A stretch of 64,000 nucleotides of DNA from Rhododendron vialii (lineage: Eukaryota > Streptophyta > Magnoliopsida > Ericales > Ericaceae). How positions within the stretch are numbered: position 1 is the first letter of the stretch; each line of letters opens with the position of its first letter. The translations under genes were made by a program, and so were the position numbers. Below, piece after piece: positions 33,735-45,344 of this stretch. Below the pieces are notes generated by a model. The model was given only the letters and a program-made list of their open reading frames with translations, made no database searches and was not told the DNA's origin. The stretch covers positions 37,403,001 through 37,467,000 of the forward strand of contig NC_080560.1 in NCBI RefSeq assembly GCF_030253575.1, read 5' to 3'.

Positions 33735-33949
33735 GTTTGAAGCGGTGCTAAAATATTATTTTTCTGATCTTTTTATTCTATAGGGTCATAATTAATTTTT
33801 ATCTCTGGGACTTTTATAATCAAGTATCTGCTCTATAGGGTTCCAAATAAAGAGTAGATACTTAATTAAGAGAGCCCTAACAACAAAATTAATTATGACA
33901 CTTTAGAATAATATGTCAGAAAAATAAGATCTCGCACCGACTCAAACGA
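33735..33949. repeat. Fold-back element, copy B
   Basis: A second hairpin unit 85 bp after copy A with the same ends ('gtttgaagcggtgc' / 'gcaccgactcaaac') and the same inner arms ('ttatttttctgat', 'ataattaatttttatctc', 'ataatcaagtat'). Its loop differs. Confidence 0.8.
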
Positions 33950-36180
33950 ATTAACAATTGGAGTACTTAATTTTTTTGAGACTGTTTAATAATATAAGAG
34001 AAATCGAGAGAGAAGTGAAAAATAATATAAAAGAATTTGTTGATGAATAGTCGTTCAGTATATATACCAAAATATTGTGGCGAAATGTATTTTACCTAAG
34101 CTTTTATCTAATTGTTGCAGGCGGGTTCTCTCGGTTTTAGGTAGTTATAATAGTTAATATTTCTTTTTTGCTCCTTTGTTGTACATGCTCTAACAAAAAA
34201 ACAAAATAAAGGGGCGAAAAAACTCTTTTGTATTTTTTTGTTTATTTTTGAAAATTTATATATTTATATACGAGTCTGCCTCTTTTTGGTTCATATATAT
34301 AAATTTTGGTTAGCCCTTGTGGTACCCCACAACACCCTTATCCTCAATATATTTATGTAAAACTTAATACTAAATGTATGAATCATGCAAAAATACGTGG
34401 AACACCATGTGGGGTGCCCAAGATTACTGAATATTTACTACTTGCGTAGCGGGTGAATCAAACTGACTTGGTGCTGACTGATTTAACGAGTGCTTTTTGA
34501 AGTTGAATCTTACTATCGAACCATACATGATTTTTCTCGATCACTGCTCAATTTTTCAAAACCTTTCCACTCGTCTTGATTTTTTTTTATTTATTAATCT
34601 CAAAATCATGATCACTTCTACAAATATTCAAGAAACAAATTTTTAATCGACCGGATCTGTCGACTCTTGCTCCATCTCACTACGCAACAAAGGGAGCTTC
34701 CCCGCACTTTACTTTCCTGCCTTCGTTGAAATTAATCCAAATTTTCTTGAAATGTGTGCCAATCTATGGCCAGGAGAAAAAAGAGTGGTGAAATTAAGCA
34801 ACCACGTCTCTCTTACTTTTTACTACTGATGAAAGGGACCCCGCTTCAGCAACCACATTTCTCTTACTTTTTACATGTGATCAGAGGGACCCTGCTTTCT
34901 TTCTTTGCCAACGTTTCTTTTTCGTTGCTGATTTTGTTACTTTCGTTTTTTGTTAATGTCATTTTTTTGTTCGGGTATTTTTTATGTAAAAATGTACTTG
35001 TAGGAGAGTGACGTTAACAAAATTATTTTCCTTCTTTTTTTGGAACGTGATAGAAATACATTGATAAAAAGATAAAATTATTGTCAGACGTTTCTTATCA
35101 AGAACTTACAGGAAAGGACAATGATAATGCCACTGCAACAAAAATCTCCACCTACAGGAAAGGACAATGATAAAGCCCCTTTTATTAAATCTTCACTTAT
35201 ATTATACAGTATTCACTCAAAATTAATCTAATCCGAGAAACGATTGATGTGAACGATTCAATGCCAAGTGGTATGGTCAGAGTTAAAAAAAAGAGGTGAA
35301 AGCAACCACATCTTCGCTCTACGTGGGAAAAGAGACCACGTTTTCTTTCTTTGCCAGACATTTCTTATCAAAAACATACTGCAAATTAAGGACAGTGATA
35401 AAGTCACGATGACAAATACTATCTCCACCAACGGGAAAGGACAATGTAAAGCAAAAAAAAAATTTAATTAATAATTCACGCAAATTTGATACAAAATCAA
35501 CCGATGCAGTTTTTTTAGAATAAAGATAAAAACAAAAAAAACAAAATCAATTTGTTTATTTAGCCAGAAGCCCCCTAAATCGCACTAAGACCCCCTGTTA
35601 ACATTGATAGGCTAGCAAGAATTTAAAAGAAATGAAAGGGGAATAGCTGATTCACGAAATACCCTTATCTAATTTTGTACTCCCAATCTCGTAATGTTAG
35701 ATACTTTCAGGATTGTATGCCATTTTTAAATTGCCTATATAATTCAATTCACAATGTTTTATATAATTTAAAAAAATTTGTTTAACAGAACAAATTAAAA
35801 TTTATCAAACAAGACACATATTGATCATAAAATGGGGTACATTACGGATTAAAATATATATATTAATTTTTTATAGGTCTAAAATAGTGAAAGTATGCAA
35901 CTTTTTGGGACAAAAAGAGCAGGGCTGGCCGTGGGATAAGCCTGCAAGTCCAGTGGCTTGGGCAATCCCCCGGCATGGGGCAACAAACAAAAATACAAAT
36001 AAAAAAATTATAAACCTAACGAAAAAAATTTGTTTGGGGGATGTATAGTTTCAACCCAAAAAAAAATTTACAAGCTAAAACCAAAATAAAAATAAAAATT
36101 AGGAGTACGTATAATTTCCACCCATTTTAAAAAATTAGGATTCTTAGATTGACAAGCTGCTTGACCGATTCTTAGTCCTA
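33950..36180. other. AT-rich non-coding stretch with local duplications
   Basis: No gene recognised. A 52-bp tandem duplication ('gcaaccac.t.tctcttactt' through 'gggaccc.gctt') lies at 34798-34895. A segment of about 100 bp at 35085-35182 is repeated imperfectly at 35355-35450 ('cag.c.tttcttatca', 'ggacagtgata-type', 'ggaaaggacaatg'). Confidence 0.5.
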
Positions 36181-36186
36181 AAATAA

Positions 36187-37990
36187 TGGGTTGCCCCAAG
36201 CGTAGGGCAGAAACCGACGTAGCATAATATTCGGTAAGACCGGAGTCGAATCCACAAAGACGGTGATGTGTGCTGACTAAAAAACTCGGGTGATTATAAT
36301 TTAAACGGGCTCTTAGGTAGCCACCCTTTGACGATTGATTGAGAGATTAACTAAAACAAAAAAATTGAATGTGCTTTTCTAGAAAATTAAAAGGAGGTAA
36401 AATCGTAGGGTTCATAGCACTTGTAACTAATCCTGATTAACCTGCTCTGTTTGGAGTTCTTCAAAACGTTTAATTTTAGATTGAAAAAGATACCCCGCAA
36501 GATGTGAGACCCTATGGTCGCCGTATACCCATGCGCAGCGAAGATTGAGTTTTGGACCCCCATTCCCCCGTTCATATGGGCTCCGACGATACCGGAGTTC
36601 GTCCGCGGGAAGTATTTTCCAATCGAAAATCGTTTAATTTAATAGTTTGATAAAAGGAGCAGTGCCCAAATTAGCCACGATGTGCTAATCACCCCACGAC
36701 CCTATCTAAACGACTACTCACTAATCATTATGCAAGAAATAGAAGAAATCTTAATTTGATTCATGCTTCTAGTACTGGAGAAAGAAAATAAACACAGGAC
36801 CTAAGTTAAGCAAGAATTAATGAACAACTTTAATGAAGAATAAAAATTAATACGAATTATCGGAGTATAAATAATTAAACAAAACTTTCAATAACATGAA
36901 TGAAATAAAACTCAGGAAGAAAACTGTACGAATGAAAGTCTTGCAGCTCCGTTCTTTATTGACCTCGGTAGCCCCATTCTTTCTTTTTTTCCTGTTTCGT
37001 CCGAAACCCCTTTTTCCAAAGCTGTCGACGTTTCTTGTATTTTCCGTGGGAATCAAGTGCCGCTTCCTTTTTTCGTCCGAGTGAAAAATAAACAAATCGT
37101 CCTCGGAATAAAATATATATATCTTTCTCTGTTGCTGTTTACCCTTTTTATAATCTGATAAAACCCTATTTCTAATCCTCTACTTATTCCCAGAGCCGTG
37201 GGCCGAAAAAAACCTTATACTATTGCCAGGTTAAAGACTAAAAAGTCAAAATATGAAGTAATAAACAATAACCCTTTGGGCCCACACAATTAGGGCTGCA
37301 AACGATCCGAGCCGCTCGCGAGCGGTTCAGAGCTTGGCTCGACAACGGCTCGACTCGGCTCGGTTCAAGACACAAACGAACGAGCTCGAGCTCGAGTCTT
37401 GGGCTTGTTTCGTAAACGAGCCGAGCTCGAGCTAGTCGAAACTCGGCTCGAATTGGCTCGCGAGCTCAATTATATTATATATATATTTATATTTAAATAT
37501 ATATATATATTTTTACATATTTATATTTATTTTTATATATATTTATATATATTTGTTTCATAAACGAGCCGAACGAGCCGAGCTCGAGCTCTGTAAATAC
37601 TTCTCGAGCCGAGCTCGAGCTAGAGTTCTGCAGCTCGTCACGAGCTCGAGCCGAGCTCGAGCCAACTAAATTTTTGGCGAGCCGAGCTCAAACACTCTAA
37701 AACTCGGCTCGGCTCGGCTTGTTTGCAGCCCTACACACAATGGAATCAGTAATGCCCATGGGCTACAACACAAGAATCCTTTCACATGCGCAGTGAACCC
37801 TTTGACTCCATATGACCTTCAATCGGATCAGCTTCAATCACCGTATAATATTTTAATTTCACGCTTTTTGCACCAAAACTTTCAAATATCTATAATACAC
37901 AAATTAAGCATTAAGTTTCAAATAATAATATAAATAGGATTTAACAAAGATAGGGGGCGCTAATGTGAACATTTATGCGCCTATCACAAA
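36187..37990 (-). repeat. Possible solo LTR or repeat, minus strand (uncertain)
   Basis: On the minus strand the stretch begins 'tgataggcgcataaatgttc' (complement of 37971-37990) and ends near 'ttgggg caaccca' (36187), with the 'ggtcttaccgaata' block familiar from plant LTRs. The start TG and end CA fit an LTR, but the flanking 5-mers do not match. A hAT-type MITE is nested at 37291-37733. No coding content. Confidence 0.35.
37291..37733. mobile_element. hAT-type MITE, 443 bp
   Basis: Inverted ends TAGGGCTGCAAAC / GTTTGCAGCCCTA and a perfect 8-bp target duplication CACACAAT (37283-37290, 37734-37741). The ends are built from repeats of 'gagccgagctcgag' and the core is AT microsatellite-like. 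No coding capacity. Confidence 0.95.
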
Positions 37991-38818
37991 CCCAAACAAA
38001 ATTAATTGGCATCCTTGATTTCATAAGGGCTTACTGGAAATATGGTGGTTTCCAAATGGTGTGAGTTGCTTATCAAATTCCAAAAAACACACTCAATCAT
38101 CCATCTCTTTCTTGATCGATAACCTGAAAAGTCAACATATAAAACCATAATTCAAGTTATAGAAGCAATAATTAAATGAAACAATAAAATCAGAGTGTCA
38201 ATATACATCGATCACAAGTTTCTTTTATTTTGATCTATTCATTTTACCTTTGATATTGCTTCTCATGTGTTTTCGGCTACTTAATACTTAAGGGCAAAAG
38301 ATTACTACGCAGTTAACTACTTAATTATACCCATTTAAAATAGAGGCTACACATCATTTGTGTATGTATGATAATAGCTTGAAGAAGAATCTGCAAAAAA
38401 ATCTCGACTTGGGAACTGAGTTTTCTTTCCGGTTTTGCGAGGACTAGAATTCTTCCGGTTTAGGAAGTAGGAGGTTTTTCAGCTCATTGAAGATAAGGTC
38501 AGCATCATGCATAATGAAGGTTGGTACGATGCCCTTATGGATCCTGATTTTAAATGGCAATTGTAATTTGTTCACAGTTGAGATGTTCCTCCAGGGTCAG
38601 CAAGCACCATCGTACGAGATACATAGACAACACACTTCCTTCTTGATCTAGCGTTCCTACCAGCCACTGCAAATCAACTGGTTTCGATAGTTTTGTAGTG
38701 CTTTTCCGGGACCTCAAACAAAAACACACACAAACACGAACCAAGATAGGAGAGAGCATTACATCGTATATGAATTATCTGACTCCATTGGATTTCCTCT
38801 CTAATTATTTTTTTACTA
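37990..38818. other. Non-coding stretch
   Basis: No recognised gene or element between the preceding repeat and the LINE tail. A short open minus-strand stretch at 38550-38759 has no family resemblance. Confidence 0.4.
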
Positions 38819-38830
38819 GATATATATATG

Positions 38831-39571
38831 TTTTTTTTTATAGGCAACAAGATTTTTATTAAAAACTCGACAAAGGGTACATTGAGACGAGACCAAATAC
38901 TAGCCACAGAGTGTGAAGCATAGTATAAGGCCAGGGAAAGAAAACAAAAGAAAATAAAAATACATCCAACGGGAAAATTGAATGAGCCCTATACCATCCC
39001 GTCCACTTCTTTCTACAAAAATGAGGCACATGGCACTTCCCCAAAATACTAATCAGTAGCAAATGCACTAGGGCTAGGCAGCACTTGCTTGACTTCAAAT
39101 GGAGCATGTGACAGAGAATGGACAATATCATTGGAGAGCCTAACAAACAATTTCATCCAGCAACCAACAATGACATCTCTTAGCCCTCCAAAAGGCTGCA
39201 AGCTCAGTAGACTAGCAAAAACTCCTCCACTAATCCCACCAAAATTGAGTCGCAAGACATTGACATTCAAAACCTCCTTCAGCTCCGCCCCATTAGTAAC
39301 CAAAACCTTAGCAATTCAGTCCCATTAGGAGCAGTTCAGTCCCACTGGTTCATGAATCTCCACAGCTCATCCAAATTAATCTCCAAAGCTCAAAAACAGA
39401 TTTGCAGGAAGTTCAATACTAATTTGTTCATCATTCAATTATTGTCTCGCTGCAATCAGAAGAAAGCAGTAGTTGAACCAGAGAAAGAAAGAAATCAACA
39501 ACAGAAAACAGCCTCTCAGTGTTGGCTACATATTCAAATGGTCTCTTAGCCCTCCATCCATTGTCAATGTC
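38831..39571 (-). mobile_element. 5'-truncated LINE, minus strand
   Basis: On the minus strand the 3' end reads 'ccctttgtcgagtttttaat' then 'aaaatcttgttgcctata' and a run of A, the usual plant L1 tail. A 12-bp target duplication GATATATATATG flanks the 741-bp insert (38819-38830, 39572-39583). No intact reverse-transcriptase motif was recognised. Confidence 0.8.
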
Positions 39572-39583
39572 GATATATATATG

Positions 39584-40059
39584 TTTACTGCTTTGAAGAG
39601 TATGTTCTAATTCGTCATCTATAGAAGCATACCCCTAGAGTACCACAATTAATGAAAACATTTGGCATACCACATTCCAGTTGTCGTTCTTCGCACCAAT
39701 ACAATCCGCATTCCATGTAACATAGGTTTAAAACAAAGCACAACACAAGGAACTACAGAAGCATGCTGCATACACACATGATACCTTGAATAAAAAAAAT
39801 TCCGAAATTATCATTATTGGTCCTTAAGATGCCACCACATACCATACTCACTGTATAGCTAATTCTATGTTCTAGCTAGGTAACAACAGAAAAAACATTT
39901 AATTTCCTGCATGTGCTAGTGCTAGTGAAATTCAGCATTTACCACAAAGCTATAGCAGTTGTTGTGCCAAATTTCGAAAAAGCCACTTATCTTCATTTCT
40001 TAGACTGGGTTTGGAGCATGAATTGAAGGAGGATTCATGACAAAATCATAGAAGATACC
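39584..40059. other. Non-coding stretch
   Basis: No recognised element or gene. Confidence 0.4.
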
Positions 40060-40556
40060 TGCTCGTCAGGTCCTGGAGAACGTGTTGGTGGTCGATGACT
40101 ACTCTCCATCGGCGAGGTGTCATCTTCGATAGACTCTCGTACAGTTCGATGTTCACTTACTGCATCTGGAACCTACAAAGTGAATGAGCAATTTGTAAGC
40201 ATATGCATACATCCCAATTTCGATAAATGCAATTACATGGTGTGTTCTGCACAGTCTAGTTAACCTGTCTAACCTCTAAGCCCCTGGATTCCATGTACTG
40301 GAACATTTTAGATTGTAGCTGATCAAACTGTGCAGTGAGTCATTGGGTTAGGAGAGACTCAATTCGTTGCTCCATTTCAGCCATATACTCCTCCTATATT
40401 GGAAATACATAAGTACGCAATAAGTACTTGAATATGGAAAATAGACACTTAAATACATACCCTTGTCTTTTCAACGTCATGGTCATCTTTCCTTCGTGTT
40501 TGTGTGTAGACACTCATCTTATCAAGGCTCCCACCTTTTCCAGCTATCTAAAATGG
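40060..40556 (-). pseudogene. Possible En/Spm (CACTA) transposase fragment, spliced
   Basis: Three minus-strand pieces with plausible splice signals: about 40550-40462 ('GGSLDKMSVYTQTRRKDDHD'), about 40395-40265 ('EEYMAEMEQRIESLLTQ', stop, 'LTAQFDQLQSKMFQYMESRG') and about 40172-40060 ('PDAVSEHRTV', 'SHRPPTRSPG'). The charged, coiled-coil-like stretch resembles the C-terminal part of plant Transposase_24/En-Spm proteins. The TGA in the second piece marks decay. Identity is tentative. Confidence 0.4.
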
Positions 40557-40559
40557 TCA

Positions 40560-41640
40560 AATGAAGAAGATTTAGAATTCGACATAATTTATTAATTAAT
40601 TCCCAAAGAAAAGAAAATCTTCACGTCTAATTTGGGAAAAGTGTGTTTGACCACTATTATGAGGTACTGAGCCATGGTCACGTTTATTCTCTGAAGAATT
40701 AATTAAGGACAACTTGGCCCTGCAACAGCAGTGTCAGGCATTTCCTGTGAAATATTCTTCTACTAAAAGTTAGACAAGAAAAAGACACGAACTCTGCAAT
40801 TCCGAAATGAGCCCGTTCGATTCCAGCATATGTAACCATTTTTTTTATTTATATTAATCAGAGAGTTTGTATACTCTATCATGGCGAAATTCAGAAATTA
40901 CGGAGCTTCATAGGGGGGAAATTACTCTACTTAAAAATAAATGATCAAGTTCCAAACCCAATTACCAAGGCCATGATTTGGTGCAATAATTGGTTTCCCT
41001 ATGAGCTTTAGAATTATGAACGACAATGAGGAGAATTCCAAATCGCGCCACCCTACCTAGAAATTAATTTCTGTATTTGCCACTGGCCCCGTCCTGTTGC
41101 CATTAGCGCTTGTTTTGCGCCACAGCCCCCACCATACCATCACGGGGACTGTATTTCTTTTCCTATCAGAATGGGTAATGTACCCGTTGCCAATATATAC
41201 TACCTTTCAGAAAACCTAATTTGCAACAGCGTAACATCCGGTCACTAAAAGTGGCAAATACACTAAAACTCTTTTCCCTGTTTGGTTGTTAAAGCAATTA
41301 CTCTGGTTGGATTGCACATAGTATACTTTCTTGTGGTGGTGGAGAGGAACAACACTGATAAGTGCTTAGAATTTTCGCCAATTGTATTCGCTGTTTGCAG
41401 GTAAATCCAAACATTAGTGCTAGTATATACTCAACTGCGAGATTAATCTCACAAACTATTATTTAAATTTTCCTATGAGGTCTCGTGGATACAAAGTGTA
41501 AATCCTTAAAGACTGATGATGCAGGGGCAAATGCTTGAGTTTTTGGATGTGGCACATTCACCACAATTGTCCAACTACATATTGAACTCCTGCTTGGCAG
41601 AAAATGCGTTTGAGTTTGATTAAATATATCACCAATGGGA
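40560..41640. other. Non-coding stretch, possible CACTA end
   Basis: 41040-41280 contains 'gtggcaaatac' and 'gccactggcc' motifs like CACTA subterminal repeats. 'tttcttgtggtg' (41329-41340) resembles the CACTA terminus (TTTCTTGTAGTG) with one change. No matching left end or 3-bp duplication was established. Confidence 0.3.
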
Positions 41641-41655
41641 TGCTATAATATAAAG

Positions 41656-41958
41656 TCTGTAAAGTAAAGTCTTAGTCTTGCCTGTAAAGTAGGTAAAGCA
41701 AAGTCTTGTAATAGTAATAAATGCCCTGTAACAAAAGTCTTAGGTGATGTACTGTCTAGTAGAAAAATGGACGGGCACCAATTATGTAAACTCTGTGTAA
41801 GCCTCCTTACTTCGTCTATAAAAGAAGAGCTTCACTTCTGTAAAAGTTAAGTTAGTTCAAGTTAATGAAAGCCAATATCTTCTTAATATATCCTGTGTCT
41901 TGTATTCTCTTTGATCCTAACCTACTTAGTGTTTGTACCCGCTTGGTGTCTGTAAACT
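41656..41958 (+). repeat. Left terminal repeat of pararetrovirus
   Basis: 303 bp, tctgtaaag...gtaaact, aligned without gaps to 48445-48747 with 9 substitutions. It ends immediately before the primer-binding site, as an LTR would. A short match of 13 of 15 bases (41641-41655 with 48392-48406) extends it upstream if a 38-bp gap is allowed. Confidence 0.92.
41815..41824 (+). promoter_or_regulatory. TATA box of the viral pregenomic promoter
   Basis: TCTATAAAAG inside the left repeat, about 135 bases upstream of its end; the same box is in the right repeat (48604-48613). It fits the single pregenomic-RNA promoter of Caulimoviridae. Confidence 0.7.
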
Positions 41959-41970
41959 TGGTATCAGAGC
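41959..41970 (+). promoter_or_regulatory. Primer-binding site of pararetrovirus
   Basis: TGGTATCAGAGC, directly adjoining the left repeat. It is complementary to initiator Met-tRNA, the conserved minus-strand origin of Caulimoviridae. Confidence 0.93.
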
Positions 41971-42304
41971 CATGTCTTCTATTCTAGCTTAAACCCTCTT
42001 ATGGGAACTTCTTTTCCAAAACTACTTCAAATCTTTTCTAAAAGAAAAACTTGAAGTGTATGCTCTGTGATTGCCTTTTAAGGATCCTCCACATCAGAAA
42101 CTTCATCAACTATTTTGGTTAAAAGAATTTTGTATCAGTGGGTTAAAGTACCTTGAGACTTTTGGCTGTTGAGCAGTGTGTCTCGGTTTATCTACCCTGA
42201 TATACAAAATTTTATTAATCAAAAAATTGGTTGAAGTCCTTTACGTTGAAAAAGAAAAGGTTTACTGTACTAAGGAAAAGGAGAACCCAGATTTCTACTT
42301 AAAA

Positions 42305-42652
42305 ATGAATCATCTGTTTACCACCCACTCTTCTACTACGTCATCTTTAGTCCCTTCATGTTCCTCTACCAGTAGAAATTTCTCATCTTCTTCTTCTAAT
42401 CTTGAATATTTGTATGAGTTTGAATACCTTCCTAATGATAGTAAAGTCCCTCTTACTGATCTCCCTTTCTTAAATCCCTATAATACTTTTGTCAGACCAC
42501 AAACTTCTGTAAAAAAGACCGTCACCCAACTTTTCACCACAAAACGCCCAACGTCCGTAAAAGAATATGTTCAAGCCTCTAAATTTGACCAATGCTTCAT
42601 AGCAGCTACAGAAGCTGAACAACTTTTACCTTTGGAAATCCCGGTTGATTAA
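42305..42652 (+). pseudogene. Pararetrovirus N-terminal frame (115 aa)
   Basis: First ATG after a leader of about 335 bases; an upstream GTG extension to 42176 exists but is unlikely to be used. The product is rich in Ser and Thr at the start ('TTHSSTTSSLVPSCSSTSRN') and has no recognised domain. It ends at TAA 42650-42652 in a different frame from the movement-protein region that follows. That region has no ATG near its opening (an upstream stop at 42600, first in-frame start a TTG). The two were probably one frame before an indel, although overlapping natural frames also occur in this virus family. Confidence 0.6.
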
Positions 42653-44225
42653 TTTGCCTCGCCTTTGGCAACAACAAGGATTTACCCATCTTCACTTTGG
42701 AGCAATCCGTCTGGCTGTCACTTTCCATGGTAGAAAAGGTTTACCTGTTACTTCCAGACTTGCTCTGGTCGATACCAGGTTTCTACAGTATCAGCACGCA
42801 TGCATCGCTACAGTCCAAACCACTCTAAATGCTGGAACTGTGATTTTTACCTTCTATCCCAATTTCAACATGCCATTAGCATATCCTCATCTGCTATCCG
42901 CCTTGAAGGTCCAAGTTCAAATTGGTGGTGCCTCCCAAATTTTCACCACATATGCAGCAACCCTTCACTACCAAATGGCCTACCGTCTTCAAAACCATGC
43001 CTTTGACATGTCCTTACCATCCTCCACAGATAAAGCCCTTTTCCTCACTATAAATGCACCTCACCAAACTTCTTGTGTCCATGTACCTCGACAAATTTCT
43101 CGTCCTGAGCTTCTCAAGCTTCTCCCAGAATCTTGGGTTACAGCTTATGAGAAAAATCAAAACAGGCTCATACCTATCCAAACATCCAACCCAACTTTCA
43201 TCACCAAACCTGATGGTACTGTGGAAATCACTTTTCAAAAAGAAACCTCTGCCTCATCTTCAACCCATCCTGTTATTTTTCCCTCAAGAATTAACATGTT
43301 TGTGGATGGTTCTAGGCCTGACCCTCCAATTAAATATTTTGATCTCAGTGGCCTTCCAGTCTTCTATTTCAAAAATCCAGAAACAGGTCATTGTTATTTT
43401 GATGCCTGTGACTGTGATGATTGTCTAGAAGACAGTCTCCTAGAAGATGACGAGGATTTTGAAGATCCATGTCCATGTTCTATATGTCCTTCATCACCTC
43501 CCATTCCGTGTAAATCTCCACCTCCTCCTCAACCTCCCTCTGATGATGGTTCTTCTGTTCAACCGAGTGGATGTTTTATGTTCACCTCATCTCCTTTCTG
43601 GACTGAAGTAGATTTTCCTCCTTTGGAATTTCATAATTCCCAAGAAAGGACGACTCATCGGCATAAGATTCCAGACTCTACTACCATTCTCCCTGATGGT
43701 AGTACCAAAGCCGTGTCAGTAGCAGAAGCAGCGATAAATTGGCAGTCAGCAAATTCTCTTGCTCAGAACAAAATTCTTCAAAGAATTGCTAACTTCCAAC
43801 AAAATTTGGAGAATGTTGTCCATAAGAAGTTATCAACTTTGGAACTTCTTATTAGAGATCTGCAGCAGGAAATTCAAAATGTTCACCAGGAATTTCTCCA
43901 GATGGCATATGCCAACCAAACATTTTCAGCAGTTTTTTCTCAAAAGAATGTTGAAATGAAGCACCTCAAAAACCAGCTTCACTCACTTCAAGCTCAGCAG
44001 TATTCTCAGCAAAAAAGCCCATTTGACATGTTCCCTTCTTACTCTCAAGAAAATTTGTTTGGGTATCCTCAAATGTCTCAACCCTTACCTATAACTCCCT
44101 CTTCAAGATTTGGTGAATTCAATATTTTTGGGAGCTCATCAGCTTTTCTCCCTCCACCAAAAAGACCATCTCCACCAAAATTTCATTTCCCAAAGCCCCA
44201 GATAAAACCTGTCCAGCCTCCATAA
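42645..44225 (+). pseudogene. Pararetrovirus movement protein and coat N-terminal region
   Basis: The first 160 or so residues carry the 30K-type viral movement-protein fold of Caulimoviridae: 'GAIRLAVTFHGRKGLPV', the conserved Asp in 'LALVDTRF' (residue 43 of this frame) and the following beta-rich segment. Movement proteins carry virus through plasmodesmata. Downstream comes a Cys-rich, acidic and Pro-rich linker ('DACDCDDCLEDSLLEDDEDF', 'PCPCSICPSSPP') and a long coiled coil near residues 370-440 ('LENVVHKKLSTLELLIRDLQ'). The frame ends at TAA 44223-44225, which interrupts a Pro/Ser-rich linker that continues in the same frame to the coat-like part. Confidence 0.85.
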
Positions 44226-45344
44226 AGTCCGTCTCCACCATCTACATCTACATCTACTCCAACTACCTCTACTCCCTCCAAACCATCTGACCCAAACTCA
44301 AAGTCACCCCAGTTAATGGTTCAGCCAATTCCTAACCCTTCCAAAAATCCAATCTCCACTCTCCTACATACCTTAGCCACTATACCAGAAGCCCCATCTC
44401 CTGAACCAACCATTGAGTCTGAATCAGATACTGAATCCATTGACTCGATGCCCATTCCTCATGTTTTCATGATGAACCCTGAAAACCCAGAGGAAAATAT
44501 TGAAGATCCCATCATTAAAGAAGGTCCTGAGTTTGATACACCCCCTCAAAATCCAACCTTTGATTCCTTCTCACATTCCAACATCCATACTCAAGGTTTC
44601 TCTTTTGACACCATTCCCCCGTCAAAATGGTTGGATAAACTTTATGAAATTCATGCTTGGTGCACAGCTGCTATGCTCTCTCCTAATGCTATACTTAGTG
44701 ATGTCATTACTAAGTGTACAGCGAAATTCCTTGGCCGTCTCTGTCAATGGTATTTAGCTCTGGGTGAGAACCGACAGCTACAACTTAAACAATTGCCAAC
44801 CCTTGATCAATTTATCTCAGTCTTGCATACTGAGTTTCTTGGTGACCACAATAACACAAAAGAGTTTGTTCGAGAAGAATATCTCAGCATGAAGTGCTGT
44901 TCATTCAAAAGGAAAGATCTCGAGATTCATTATGACCGCATGTCTCAGAGATTTTATCTTCTCAACGGCATGGATGATGTCAATCTCAAGCAAGCCTTTC
45001 TCAATTCCCTTCCTGAACCATTGGAAAATGAGACGACAAGGTTACTTCAGACAAAAGGATTGACGCTGAATGCAACATCTCTTGGTGGTATTTACCAGCA
45101 CTCTTTGATTGCCTTGGAAAAATTGTGCAATCACCAGAAATTCCTCAGAACTCTTGAAGAACAGGAAAAACTTCTTGGTAAAGCATGTGATCGTCCTGAC
45201 CTATCTATAAAGTGCAAAGACAAGAAGTGCACTTGTCGTCCTTCACACCGGAAGTCTAAACACTTTCAGAAATGGAAGTTTCAATCTCTTGGCAAGTTTT
45301 CAAAGTTTCCAAAATCTGGCAGGTTCTCACGCCGGAAGAAGTGA
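44226..45344 (+). pseudogene. Pararetrovirus coat-protein-like region
   Basis: In frame with the preceding region but separated from it by a stop. Its first ATG is at 44316. An acidic stretch ('EPTIESESDTESIDSM') is followed by a helical domain around 'WLDKLYEIHAWCTAAM' and 'CQWYLALGENRQLQLKQLPT', comparable in place to caulimovirid capsid. The end is very basic ('HFQKWKFQSLGKFSKFPKSG'), suited to nucleic-acid binding. TGA at 45342-45344 again breaks the frame. Assignment rests on position and composition. Confidence 0.7.
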
